A DNA stretch of 64,000 nucleotides from Botryosphaeria dothidea (GCA_011503125.2 WWBZ02000013.1:248001-312000), one strand, 5' to 3'. Numbered from the stretch's first letter, positions 35,742 through 48,314 are shown. Program-made: numbers and translations. Notes: generated by a model not told the origin, from the sequence alone.

Positions 35742-37485
35742 AACTCAACCGAACAAATCTTCGTAGAATGATGTCGCGTGGAAATAAGCAGATTCATGAA
35801 GATCTGTTTCACACAGCTCTCCAGGCCGCCTCGTTCAGAGGAAGTGAAGAAACAGTCAGGTTGCTTCTCGCGTGGTACAAGGATCCAAATATCCCTGGTG
35901 GACTGTTCAATAGCCCACTTCAAGCTGCGGCAACAGTAGGCAACTTACCAGTGGTTCGGATGCTTCTCGCGCACGGAGCCGACCCAAATGCCACAGGGGG
36001 GTTTCATGGAACGGCTCTTATTGCATCTCTTAAAAGACAGACCACCAGCCATAAATCCATAGCAGAAATGCTACTGGAAAATAGTGCAATACCAATCCAC
36101 GGCGGACAAGAGCTTTGCAGCGCACTCAGACTTGGACTTGGAAGCGTCGCCATCAAAATAATCAGCAATGCCGCCAAGAAGACCAAAGGCGGCATGAGAT
36201 TTCACACAGTGAATACACTTCTCCAAGAGAGGCATAAAGGGGATGCTGCAACACCACTTCATCTCGCAGTGGTGGGGCTGCCACTCAAGATCACTCAGAC
36301 GATCCTTCAGAATTTTGGATATAAGGAGAAGCGAAAATTGCTCGAGGCGAAAGACAACCAAGGTATGACAGCCTTGCACTACGCTGCAACTTCTTCGCAT
36401 CAAGAAGATTCGCATTTACCAATCACATCGCTAGAGTATCTCATCGATGCAGCACGGGAAACCAATATCCTCAAAGAATACCTGTGCCTTCAAGATAAAG
36501 AGGGATCCACCGCGCTTCATCAGTCTACAGGGTATTCTGCTAGCACTATCACAGCCTTCGTGAGCCTTTTCCGAGCAGCCCGTGAAGCCGGGATCCTTGC
36601 GATGTACTTGGACATCCGAAATAATACAGGAAGTACAGCTCTTCACCAAGCTTCGTCCCGTGGTAAGGGTCCAGAAATCCAGATTCTGCTGCAAAAAAAA
36701 ATGCGAACGCGATGATTCGAGACGACCAAGGAAGATATTTTGTGGACTGCCTACCACCTTCTTGGCGGGAAGAAAAGGGGTTCTTCAGCGTCTCACCGCA
36801 AAATATCGGGCCGTTCAAGAACTCGGCAGACGAGGCTTCTGCAATAGCATTTGGGACTCTAATACACCACGCCATAGAGCTCACAAACTTCGATATGTTG
36901 AGCCGAATCACGCGCAGAGACACGTTCCGGCCTCGTGTCCTCGACATCCCGGAATCCGGGCGGGGAATGACGCCTTTGCATCTGGCTGTCGAGCAACGAG
37001 ACCACGAAATGGTGAACTTCTTGCTTTCAAAGGTAGCGAGTGTAGGGAGAGCGAACATGGAATGGAGGACCTCGCTACACCTCGCTGTCGATAATAGTTC
37101 CTTCGATATCGTGACAAGCCTGCTGAAAGGCTTGCTGGAGGGCCTGAGCGTTGAGGTGTACACGATACTCTTTGACGAGGCGGACTATCGCGAGGATGAC
37201 CGCGGGGTTTCGACTGACAGAGTCTTGGATACGGTGGACAAGTCCGGAAAAACGGCACTTCATTATGCAGCTGAAGGTGGAGAACTGAAAACTGTCAAGA
37301 GCCTCGTACATTGCGGCGCCACTTTAGACAAAGTGGATAAAACCGGGAGGATACCACGAGAGTATGCAAACCAGAAAAAGGATATTTACGAGTTTTTGAA
37401 GACCGAACAGCCTGCCCAAGGAATCAATCATGATCTCGGTCTGGAGGACTTTCAGGATGACAATGACCTCTTCGAGGAGAAATAA

Positions 37486-38166
37486 GAGATGGTAATTTCG
37501 AAGAAATCTCGTTGTTGATAATTATCACTCGGCGTTTTATTGAATAGAAACTGCTCTATACAACAATTTTCGAATGCCTTCATCTCCTACAGAAGATTCT
37601 CATTGATCTATGCCGAATATTGATCCCGCTTGTTAGACCGCCGCCACTTAGCGGGGTACCAAGGCCACCCAACTCCCAACCCGCCCCCTCCCCCGCCCCC
37701 ACTCAAGCGCTTCCGATTGCTGTAGCAGCGCTTTGGCAACTGTTCTGTCTGCTCCTGCCGGAAGGGGCGGTTCGAAGCTTCACATGCTGCACGTAATGAC
37801 GGCCCAGATAATACCGTAAATGGGGGGTGCTACTGCCACGGGTCACTGTTAGTGCCGTACCCGTGTCGGTGGCCACTGCCGAGTGGCAGATCCTGAGCTA
37901 GATGGTATGGGAGACGGCCACACCGTCCGCGATGGTGATCAGATCATACGCTTTAGTCTTTTGTCGTTGTATGATAAGACGATAACACCCAGGAAGGGTA
38001 AGCCATCCCGAAGGGACAGTGCAATGTATGGAACGTGGCAACTTCATAATGTTCACCGGCAAAGGTAGAAAAGTTGGTGGTCTTAGGAATAGTTCACGTA
38101 GTCGAAAGGTGTAGTTACATTATCCCCTTTTGGACACTCGGCATCACAACAAACACACAGAACACA
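37486..38166. other. Intergenic, no gene recognised
   Basis: 680 bp between the NLR pseudogene end and the polyketide synthase stop. It contains C-rich low-complexity sequence near 37680-37705 and marks the left border of the biosynthetic cluster. Confidence 0.45.
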
Positions 38167-41100
38167 CTACCCACTCCCCACCGCATCAACCAAAAACCGC
38201 AACCCGGGCAGCACCCCCCTCTCCCACGCCCGACTCCCCGGCCGCGCCGCCAAATCGTGCAAATGCCTCGCCCCCTGCACCGGCAACCACCCGCACTCCC
38301 CGCCGCGCGCCCGCACCTCGCGCACGAACCGCTCCGCCGCGCCAAACGGCACCACCTCGTCCCTCTCGCCATGCACCACAAACGTCGGGACGCGGCACCT
38401 GCCCGCCCGCGCCTGCGCAACCGGACTGACATACTCCACGCGCGCCGCATCCACCGGCTCGCGCCGCAGCGCCGAGTCCAGCCCGTCCAGCACGACGCGC
38501 AGCCCCAGGCCGCGCTCGCGGAACATCGCGCACACCAGCTCCGCGCGCGCGTCGCCCGGCGCCATCCAGCCGGCCTCGCCGCCACCGCCGGGGACGTCGT
38601 AGCCCGTGAGGGCGCGGGCGCCGCGCAGCGCGTCGGCGATCTGCGCGAGGGAGAGCTGCCCCATGCCCGGCGCCGGCGGCGGCTGCGTGTCGGCCAGCGC
38701 CTCGAGCTCGCCGGAGGCGAAGTCGACGGGCGCGTAGAAGCTCAGGATGGCGGCGGGCGGGGGGGTGGCCGTCCAGGCGGTGGTGAGGGCGAGGTGGCCG
38801 CCGGAGGACCAGCCGAGGACGGCGAGCTTGGAGGGGTCGAGCAGGATGTTGTGGGGGGCGGCGAGGTGGGGGAGGGTGGTGCGCGCCCAGGTTAGGGCGG
38901 AGGCGACGTCGGCCATGGGGCCGGCGACGAGGTTGGCCTCGGGGCAGAGGCGGTAGTCGACGCTGACGGGGAGGATGGCGTGGGCGAGGAGGAAGGCGGC
39001 TTGGTGCGGGCGGATGTGGCGGCGCGTGAGGGTGATGTGGCCGCCGCCGTGGATCATGAGGGCTGGTGTGTTCAGCTACGAGCTGGGGGAGGTGGAGGGG
39101 CGCGGGGACGTACCGATGGCCATGTGTTTGGGGGTGGTGAGGCGGCGGGCCGGGTAGTATATGTCGGCGTGGATGGGCGTGTCGTCGACGGTCTTGTATA
39201 CGACAGTCTCGACGGAGAACTCGGGTGCGTGCGGAGTGAGGCTTTTGGCGGCTGGCGAAGGCTGAGAGCCGGCAACCGCCCGGTTTGAGGCGATCAGCAG
39301 TTGTTGCGAGTTGGACTCCCGCGAATGGCCGGTGGAGTACGACCACGAGGCAAACCCTGCCTTTTGGAACGTAGTCATCCAGGAGGACGCGGGCTGAATT
39401 GCGTACGCGCCACTGCAGTCCATCCACCACCCGTCGAGCAGCCCGAACACACTGTCGTACCAGTTGGCAACGTCAGTGATCTCAGACAGGACAAGCAGCC
39501 CCGACTCAGGACGGAGCAACGTCCGCAAGCGGGCGCATACTGCCATCCTATCCGACGTAGCGTGGACACAGTTAGTCCCAATGATGACATCAAAAGGGGC
39601 GCTGCCCACAGCTCCCGCCGCCACCGTCTCCAGATCCAGCATCTCGAACGACATGAATCGATGGTGAGCAAACTTCGCGGCGGCCTTCCTCACCAGCTTC
39701 GCCGACACGTCCGTGAAGACGTACTGCACCTCAATCTTCCTGAGCGCGACATACTGCTCGAGCAGCTCCGCGACCCGCGTCGTCGTCCCGCCGCTGCCAG
39801 CGCCCACCTCGAGGATGCGCACGACGGCCCCTTGGCCGCCGCGCTGCAGCACGCGCTCCAGAAACGCCACCAGCTGCTCCGTCATGGCCGCCATCATCGG
39901 CGAGTCGCGGTAGAACCGCGCCACCGTCTCCTGCGCGGCGGGGCTGCCGAACAGCAGCGCCACCGGATCCGCCCTGCCCGACAGGCAGGCCGCCAGGTGC
40001 GGGCCTGTCAGCGCCATGAGCTGCGCCTCGCACGCGAACGCGGGATGCTGGCGGGCAAAGTCGGCGCTGAGCTTGCTGGACGCTGCGCGCGGGAGGGCGC
40101 CCGCCGCTCTGGCGTACGTCTGGCCGATCCGCTCGACGACTCGGCTCTCCTCTAGAATCTTGAAGAAGCGGCCAACAAGTCGATTGTGCTTGTTGTTGTA
40201 CTTCAGCTCGGGAAGCAGCTGCCCGGGCGTGAGGGCGCGCAGGTCCGCGCCCATGTCAGCGAATGCCTCGACGATGTATGCCACAAGGAGGGATTCCTGG
40301 GCGGGGTTGGTGTCGGCCCAGTAGCGCGTGAATCCGCTTTCTTTTGCGTTTGTGTCGACGGTGTCCATGCTCTGGGCCAGCAGCATGTGGGCGCCGTCCA
40401 GGCAGACGCGCGGAGCATCGGCCGGCACATCGCTCTCGACGCATGTGATTGACTCATCGGTCTCTGGCGTCTGGTAGCCTGAGTCCGTAGTGGCAGAACT
40501 GGCTGTGTCGTCTGCGGGGGTCAAGAGGTTAAGGATGTCCTGCACAGTGGAAGCGGTGGAGATGCCCGCCTCGTCGAGCGTGAGGCCGAAGGCGTGTTCC
40601 AGCTCGTGCTTGAGCTCGACGAATGACAGCGAGTCAGCGCCGAGGTCAGCGAGACGGTCGGAGTGGCGGATCTCGTTGATCGGCGCGCCCGTGGCTTCGT
40701 GGACCATGTGGAGCACCTTGGGGAGGGACTCGTTGCTTTGAGATGCGGATGGTGCGGATGGTTCCTTGGTCTGCTCCGGAATCACCAGGCGTGGGATCTG
40801 TTGGACTTTGGCCGAGGCCGCGGCTGCTGGCTGATCCTTCAGCACAAGCATCACAATGTCCTGGACTGTGCCGCACAGCACGTCGTTCGAGCTGATTGTG
40901 ATGTCGAACTCGCTCGAGATGTCTTCGCTAAGCTCGACGGCGGCCAGTGAGTCAATGCCGAGGTCTGCCATGCTGGCATCGTTCTGAATGCTTGCAGCCG
41001 GGAGGCTGTTGTAAGTGGAGATGAGGTTCTTCAGTGTCTCGCAGACGGCGTCGGCCGAACGGACGTCTCCCGAGGGCGTCTCCTCCGAAGTGGTCACACA

Positions 41101-44100
41101 TGAGTCCTTCGCGGATTCATCTGCAACAAAATACGTCGGCAGAATTTCCACGTTGCTCGGCTGGAACACTCCCCTTCTCATGGGTGTTGGCTGAGAGGTT
41201 GCGGGCTCCACGGCAGTGCTGTTGGCGCCTTCGAGAAGCCTCTCCAGTTTGACAATGGGCAGTTGAGAGAACTGAACGCCGGCGAAGCTGCATACAAGCT
41301 CGCCAGAGCCGCGCGCCATGACGAAGACGTCTCCAGAGAATCTTCCCTGGGAGGCGTTGTTGTACATGGCGTACACCGTGTACTCCCGCACGGCATCGAA
41401 GTCGGCAGCGGCAGAGATCGTCGCCGACTCCACACCCGTCGCAACGCAGACACACTCATCGTCGACGTGAGTGCCGCTGTTGACCAGCAGCCCCAAGACC
41501 TGGATGAACGTGTCCAGCACAACCGTCTCGCAGGAGCGCGTGACGGTGCTCTGGCCGGGCTCCGCCGTGCAGGGCGGGACATTGACGGTGGCCAGCGCCT
41601 GGTCGGCGTCCATGACGATGTTCGAGATGCCCCTGAACATGGCGCTGTAGCGCACCACGCGCGAGAAGAGGCTGTAGGCGCGCATGGATGAGAACGTGTC
41701 GACGTCCTGCCGCGCCTTGAGGGCCTTCATCCGGTCGGCGACCAGGCGCTCGACTAGCTGGTTCTGCGGGCTGGCTTGGACGCCGATGCTGAGGTTGCCG
41801 GTGGCGTGTGTGTCGCGCTTCTTCAGCGCGGTTGACGAGAGGGAGAAGCGCCAGGGGCCTTGCGCGGCGGGCTGGTCGAGGCTCAGGAATGTCTCTCTCG
41901 ATGCGTCGATGCCCAGGGGAGCGCTGTATGAGACGTTGCTGAAGACGAGTGACTTGCCTTGGACATCTTTGCCAGCGAGCTGCACGGCCATCAGAGCGCA
42001 CTCCATATACAGAGACGCTGGACAGAGCGGCTTCCCGCGCACGGCGTGGCCTGAGACGAGGGTTGTGAAGCGCTCCGCACCGGTGTTGACCAGGAAGCGG
42101 CCCTCCGAGACTGACACGGGCGATACGAGGAATTGCGGCTTGTGAGGCTGAGTGGCCGGCTCGATGCATGGCTTCTGCATGGCTTTTGCTTCCTCAATCC
42201 GGTCGACAAACGGGAGCCAAGCGGTGGTGGACTTGTCGAACTGATATGGGGGAAGCCACACCTGCTGTAGGCGGGGGGTGTCGATGCCAGCGGAGGACGC
42301 AAATGCCCAAAACGAAACAGAGACATTCTGTTGCCAGAGCGAAGCCGTTGCAGCAGCCAGACCATGGGCGTCCTTGTGGGAGCTGAGCGCCTGAAAGACG
42401 TGACCGTCCGAGCGCGCGGTTGCGCGCTTGGCCATGGCGACAATGGGCGTGTCTGTGCCGGCCTCGAGGAAAACACATGGACCCAGGCGTGTCTCCACCC
42501 TTTGGATGGCTTGTTCGAAGTATACAGGCATCCGCGTGTGGTTGGTCAGATACTTGGAGCCGGCGATGGACACCCGATCTTCCGTGCATGTTTCCACGGG
42601 GATGCTTGGGACGCCGAAGCTCAGCTTGGCCGACAGATCCCCCAGGCCTGGCAGCAGTGGCTCGGTAAAGCGGGAGTGGAAGCCGTGGCTCACGTTGAGG
42701 CGCTGATGCTTGACGGCAGGGAAGTTCGATGACAGCACACGCTCCGTCTCGGTGATGCTGGCCGCTGTTCCAACAACCACCTGGCTTGTCGGCGCGTTAT
42801 AGCAGGCAACCTCGATGTCGGGCACCATGCGCTGCACCTTCTCCACCGTCTGGCGGTCGGCGTGGATTGCGAGCATGGTTCCGCGTTCGGCACCCCATTT
42901 GGTCTTCATCAGAGTTGCCCGGGTGGCAACGAGCAGGATACCATCCCGAAGAGAGAGAGCGCCAGAGACGGCGAGCGCTGTCAGTTCGCCGAAGCTGTGA
43001 CCGACAATGACATCCACCTTAAGTCCGCTGTCGATCCAGCACTTCGCGCATGAGTATTGCAGGGCAAACGTGGCGCACTGCAAGATTACTGGGTCCGAAA
43101 TTGCTTCTTCCTGGAATAAAGACGGAATTATGGACGGAAAGCCTTGCTGGGTGAGCATTTCATCGCAAAGGTCGACGTAACGGCGCAGAAGTGGTTGCGA
43201 ATCGTAGAGAGACCTGTTCAGGTGAACGTTCTGTTTGCTCTGGCCGGAGAAGAGGAGCACAACACCACGAGCTGGTGCGGAAAGCGGCTTGACGGACGCA
43301 GTACTCGTAGCCATGGCCGAAACGACTTCGGCGATGCTGGTCGCTGTCGTTGTCCACTGGTATTCGTGCTTCTTTCGACGTTCACTCAGCGTAAGTGAGA
43401 GATTCGCAATGTCCACGGCAGACCCGTGTTGCGACAGATGACTCTTGAGTACCGCCAGAGAAGCACTCAAACTCCGCTCAGAAGCCGCACTGACTCTCAG
43501 CGGGAACTTGGTGCCCTGATGCCTCTGAAGTCCTTGACGAGTGGGCGGCGGCGGCGGCTGGCAACATATCATAGCCGCATTACTCCCAGCAGCACCGTAG
43601 CTGCTGACAAGAGATGCCTTGAGCGGAGCATCCCATGGCTCCCGGGCGGTTGCGATGGCCAGACCATCGGGCTCGAGCGCCGGAATCTTTGGGTTCAAGG
43701 ACTCGAAACTGGCCTGCTTGGGAATCTTGCCGTGCTTCATCATCGCGAGAACCTTCAGCAGCCCGGCGACACCAGCCGCCGTCTCCAAGTGGCCGATGTT
43801 GCCCTTCACGGATCCAATCCGGAGAGGCCGTCTCCGCTGCGCCCCTCCAAACACCTCCCGCAGGCTCTCCACCTCCAGCGGGTCGCCCGCCTGCGTCCCC
43901 GTCCCATGCGCCTCGGCATACGTGACGTCCTCCGGCCGGAGGTGCGACTGGCGCAGCACATTCCGGTACAGCGCGACCTGCGCATCCCCACTCGGCACCG
44001 TCAACGACGCCGACAGGCCCCCCTGATTCGTCGCGACGCCCGCGACGACGCCCAGCACGGGATCGCCGTCGCGCAGCGCGTGCTTCAGGGGCTTCAGGAC

Positions 44101-46010
44101 CACCAGGCCGGCGCCCTCGGACCGGCAGTAGCCGTCCGCGCGCGCGTCGAACGGCTTGCACTGGCCCGTCTCGCTGAGGAAGCCGGCCTTGCCCAGGTCG
44201 AGGAAGTTCTGGGCGCCGGCCATGAGGTTAACGCCGCCGGCGAGGGCGACGGGGCACTCGCCGCTCTGCACGGCCTTGCAGGCGCGGTTGATGGCGACAA
44301 GCGAGGCCGAGCAGGCCGTGTCGATGACCTCGCTGGGGCCCGTCCAGCCGAAGTGGTAGGACAGACGGCCGCAGAGGAAGGCGCGGAGGGTGCCGGTCGA
44401 GGTGAAGGCGGTCGGGCCGTGGCACGCGGCGTTCTCGAGGTACTCGACGAAGGAGGCCGCGATGAAGCAGCCGACGGCGTCGCCGGCGGCGCGGTCGTGC
44501 GTGGCGAGGTAGCCGCTGGATTCGAGGGCTTGGTACGCGACTTCCAGGAGGAGGCGTTGCTGGGGGTCCATGTGCTGCGCTTCTTTGGGGGAGATGTGGA
44601 AGAAGGCGTTGTCGAAGGAGGCGGCGTTGTCGATGAAGTTGCCGTAGTAGGACCGCTTGTCCATCTTGCCGTCTACTTTGGCGCGGAAGTTGCCGGTGAT
44701 GTCGATGCGGGAGGGTGGCACGGGCTGGCAGGTGGAATCACCGCGGGAGAGCAGCTTCCATAGCTCCTGGAGGGAGTTTGCTCCGGGAACGCGGCATCCT
44801 GCTCCTATTATAGCAACAGCGTTGTCGGGGTATTGGTACTCGGTATGTTGTGAGATTTGCGTGGGGAGAGCGGACTCGGCCAGACTTCGCACATCTAATT
44901 TGGTTATTTGGACGCCGACCTGATTGAACGGGGCCATGGGAATGACGTCGCCAATGCCAAAGGATGCGATAGTATGCGAGGTTTCGCCTGAGCCCTTGAG
45001 GTCCTTTGCCATCTCCTTCATGAGGGTATGCCACTCGCAGCGTGCGGCCAGGATGGTCTGGACGCAGTCCATAGTCAAAGAATCACTGCCTCTAAGAAGT
45101 TCTCCTGTCTGGTTGGACCGCAGCGGAACTCTCAGCTCAGAGGCCCTGGGGAGCGTGAAGCTGGCGTGACTCTCGCAGAAGCGGCCGAGCTTGTCCGCAA
45201 GTTGTTTGTTCTCCGGGTTGTGCACTTTCCCGCGGAGATGGATCCCCTGCACGAACAACCCCATACTCTTGGCATACTCCGTGAGTGCCTTTAATGTCAG
45301 GACCGGTCCCACGACGCTGACACTCCTTGCGTCGGTATTCGCTGAATGATATGTCTGCGTGGATTGTGAGTGTCGCAGTGACGAATAAAAGGGATGGAAT
45401 GTGCACTTACTCCAGGAAATTTGCTGAGAAGTTCCTCAAGCTGACCAGGTCGTTTGGTTCTCGCCACAATGGTCGATGGACCGGGTATACTTTCGTCGTC
45501 GTCTCCAAAGTCGGCCGCCACGCCGATGGCGTATGCAATGCGCATGGCCACGCACGCCTGTCGGACGATGTCCTCCTCATCGCCCGCGCATGCGACCGCA
45601 ACGGCTGGCAGGATGCCGCCGCAGTATCCATGAGCGCCCCCCACCAGCCCCGCCATCAAATCGGCGTGTCGCATCTGTTTCGCTTCGAGGAACTGGAAGT
45701 ACTGGCACACTTGCATGACGACCAGGAGGGGAAGACAGACCGTTCCCGCCATGGCGTCCGCGAGGGGTGCAGATTCTCCATCTGCCACCCACTTCCGGAT
45801 TGCTTCTGTCCAGCGAGCCGAAGGAGGGAAGTTCCCGAACTCGTCGAACTCGGTGGTAAGGGCTCGCAAGTCACCTTGGAAGCCTTCGAGTGTGTGGAGA
45901 AGTGGCTGCAGGCGTTCATGTTGCGTGAGATATGAGCGTAAGCTGTCCAAGTAGGCCTTGGGTGTGCCTTTACTCTGGGGGCAAAAAATGGCTGCTGAAA
46001 TCATGACCAA
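38167..46010 (-). CDS. Non-reducing polyketide synthase, SAT-KS-AT-PT-ACP-ACP-CMeT-TE
   Basis: A 2578-residue iterative type I synthase from exons 46010-45411, 45354-39114 and 39062-38167 (56 and 51 bp introns; phases 0 and 1). SAT domain about 1-345 with nucleophile Cys130 in GYCGG. KS about 378-800 with Cys548 (TACSAS), His683 and His722. Malonyl-AT about 898-1180 with Ser987 (GHSFGE) and His1093. Product template about 1274-1566 with His1303 and Asp1481. Two ACPs with phosphopantetheine serines 1669 (GIDS) and 1775 (GADS). C-methyltransferase about 1890-2224 with SAM motif EVGAGSGG at 2049-2056. C-terminal alpha/beta-hydrolase about 2250-2578 with HGGG 2285-2288, Ser2366 (GWSSGG), Asp2515 and probably His2547. 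There are no KR, DH or ER domains and no reductive release domain, so a C-methylated aromatic carboxylic acid is expected, released by hydrolysis. All catalytic residues looked for are present. Confidence 0.95.
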
Positions 46011-46671
46011 TCGTAGTCGGTGGTGGGTATCTAATGCGGAAACTGAAGGAAACTAAAAGGGGGGGGTTGACAGCGAGTGTAGGTTTGTGAGTGCAAAGAG
46101 ATACTTGAGGAAACGAGATGCGTGCCCTGTAGACATGGGTTATAAAGAAATGGCCGTCGCTGAAGTCACGCCGGGAGCTACGACATGCAGAAATCAGCAG
46201 AGTAGATCGACCACGCTACCTCACGGTCTAGCCATATCGGTGGCGGACCCTAAATTGAGGCGATCCAAAGCACGGGCGCCGCTTAAGTCGAGTACGGGGC
46301 GCCTGGTCGTAAAGCGCTTGACCGGAAAGCTACCTACGTTGCGGCCGCCACGCCCGTGCGCAAAGTTACCATCGTTGTTCGAAATAGTACGCACTGGCGT
46401 CACCAAGGTTTTTCCCGAGGCGTTGCTGATGATTTGTTTGGCGTCGAGGCAGGGCCACGTCCACGTGTAGACTTCTTCCAGACCAACGCCGTCACTTCAT
46501 ACTTTGTTGGCCGTTGCAATGAGACGCTAGACATCGCTGCTATTTTCACTCACCGCAAATACACAACGACCTATTCAGTTTGAAACTTCGAATGCTCTTC
46601 AGTGACTTCATTCTCTGGCCAAGTGCGCCTTGCCCAAACTGTGCATCTTCTCGAATTTGTTACTCTGCAAA
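46011..46671. promoter_or_regulatory. Divergent promoter of PKS and P450
   Basis: 661 bp between the PKS start and the P450 start. It contains AAAGTTACCA at 46362-46371 immediately followed by CGTTGTTCG at 46373-46381. Both words recur in the other divergent promoter of the cluster. GC-rich palindromic words such as GCGGCCGC are also present. No known regulator site can be named. Confidence 0.5.
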
Positions 46672-48314
46672 ATGAATTCCCCGTTGCATTTCCCCGCAGC
46701 AGTGCAGATGCCGACTCTGTCACAGGCTTGTGTCTTTGCTACGCTGGCCTTTCTTATTGTGAGTAGTCCGGGGCGAGCTCCAGAAAAATCACTGATGAAT
46801 TGTCTCAGTTCTACTTCACCACGTCAATATACTATCTTTACTTCCATCCTCTCGCTGAATTTCCGGGACCAACATGCGCAGCTTTTTCTCGTCTGCCGCT
46901 TGCCGCAAAAACCTTTTCTGGCACCACGCACACTTGGATGCAACAACTCCACGTCCAATACGGCCCGATTGTCAGGATTGCTCCAGATGAACTTTCCACC
47001 ATTTCAGCAGAGGCATGGAGCGACATTTACAAACCCAGATACTCGCTTCCAAAAGACCCTTACAGCCTTCTCCCGCCTCTCAATGGATCACATTCACTGT
47101 TCACTGCACGTGGCGCCGAGCATAGGCGGCTTCGCAAGACGTTCACTCCGGCCTTCACTGAGAAAGCCCTCTCCCAGCAAGCTTCAATCATCGAGTCATA
47201 TGTGGATCTGTTCATCCACCGTCTCCGCAAAGAGACGGCAAATGTCAAGGGCAACAGCATAGACATTGCCAAGTACTTTGGCTACGTTGCGCTGGACATC
47301 ATCGCCGACCTTGCCTTCGGAGAGAGCTTCCACGGTATCGAGGGCGACAACGAGCACAACTGGATCCAGGGCTTCTTCCTGGGAGCCAAGTTCGGCAACA
47401 TTCGCAACTGCCTCAACCATTTCCACCCACTCGAAGTGCTCTTTGGCATGCTCTTCCTTCGCGTCACAGCAAAGAACCGCGCGCGAAACTGGGCGCTCAC
47501 CGACGCCAACGTCACCAAGCGGCTCGAGATGGGCGACCTGGGCAAAGAGCGCTCCGACTTCATGACGCCGTGCATCAACAACCTCGGGGCCGACACCATC
47601 ACCCGCCAGGAGCTCAACTCCAACTCCCTCGGCTTCATCATCGCCGGCTGCCAGCTCCCGACCATCACGCTCTCCACCGCGACCCACCAGCTGCTCACGA
47701 ACCCGCGCACCCTCCACCGCCTGATGCACGAGGTCCGCTCCGCGTTCGCCGCCGAGCGCGACATCACCGTCGCCTCGACGAAGGACCTCCCCTACCTGCG
47801 CGCCGTCATCCTCGAGACCCTCCGCCTCGAGCACCCCGCGCCGACGCAGCTCGCGCGCGTTGTCCCGCCGCAAGGCCACGTCGTCGCCGGGCGCTGGATC
47901 CCGGGCGCCGCCGTGATTGGCATGGCCATCCAGGCCATCCAGCGAAGCCCGCTGCACTGGGTCGCTCCCGACGAATTCCACCCGGAGCGCTTCCTCGGCG
48001 CCGAGCACGCGCACCACGACGCGCGGTTCGCGGGCGACAACAAGGAGGCGTTCCGCCCCTTCTCGATGGGCACGCGGCACTGCATCGGGTACAAGTGAGT
48101 ATTGTCGCCTTTCGCACCGCCTCGTCTCTCTTTGGCTAACGTGCGTCGAACCAGGGTCGTGCTTGCGGAGGCCCGGGTCATCCTGGCGCGCATCTGCTGG
48201 AACTTTGAGCTGCGCCTCGACGGAGACACGCCGGCCGATTGGATGGAGAAGCGGGCGTTCTTGGTCGTGGAGGCAAAGCCGCTTATGGTTGAGCTTAGTG
48301 AGAAAGCTTTTTGA
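46672..48314 (+). CDS. Cytochrome P450 with non-canonical I-helix
   Basis: A 510-residue microsomal P450 from exons 46672-46758, 46809-48094 and 48155-48314. The N-terminal anchor is QACVFATLAFLIFYFTTSIYYLYFHPLAEFPGP with the usual proline-rich hinge. ExxR is ETLR at about 365-368. The heme-binding loop is FSMGTRHCIG with thiolate Cys454. In the I-helix, where the family has AG(S/T)ETT, this protein has AGCQLPT (about 308-314): the acid is Gln and the following Thr is Leu. This pair normally delivers protons for O-O cleavage, so ordinary hydroxylation may be altered. Alternative in-frame starts are 46630 and 46708; 46672 has an A at -3. It is divergent from the PKS and very probably a tailoring enzyme of its product. 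Confidence 0.92.

Larger units (their letters stand above)
33071..37485 (+). pseudogene. NLR-like pseudogene: truncated nucleoside-phosphorylase domain, NACHT, ankyrin repeats
   Basis: Order of parts: a purine-nucleoside-phosphorylase-like N-terminus (YTVGWIAALPCERAAAERML, FGLLVGIGGAIP, LGDIVVSSPSGDNGGAIQYDF), cut off soon after LNTPPEKLLYALSDLQ where relatives continue for over 100 residues. Next a NACHT domain with P-loop WLYGIPGSGKT (about 33685-33718) and Walker B LVIVDGLDELEQL, then a helical region, then about ten ankyrin repeats (for example TALDVACKNGHVGVVKILLEQ, TALHYAAEGGELKTVKSLVHCG) to a stop at 37483-37485. Lesions: frame change near 33497, deletion plus frame change near 33590, frame change near 34145, one base short in the C13 tract 34415-34427, in-frame TAA at 34735-34737, frame change near 35165, TAA near 35741, one base short in the A9 tract near 36693-36701. 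A 60 bp intron (34315-34374) is still spliceable. Confidence 0.8.

Noticed and set aside
43426..44763. 445-codon plus-strand frame inside the PKS
   Set aside because: Low-complexity Arg/Gly-rich translation opposite the KS domain; antisense shadow.
46011..46671. Possible cluster transcription factor in the divergent region
   Set aside because: No zinc-cluster cysteine pattern or other DNA-binding motif found there or elsewhere in the window.
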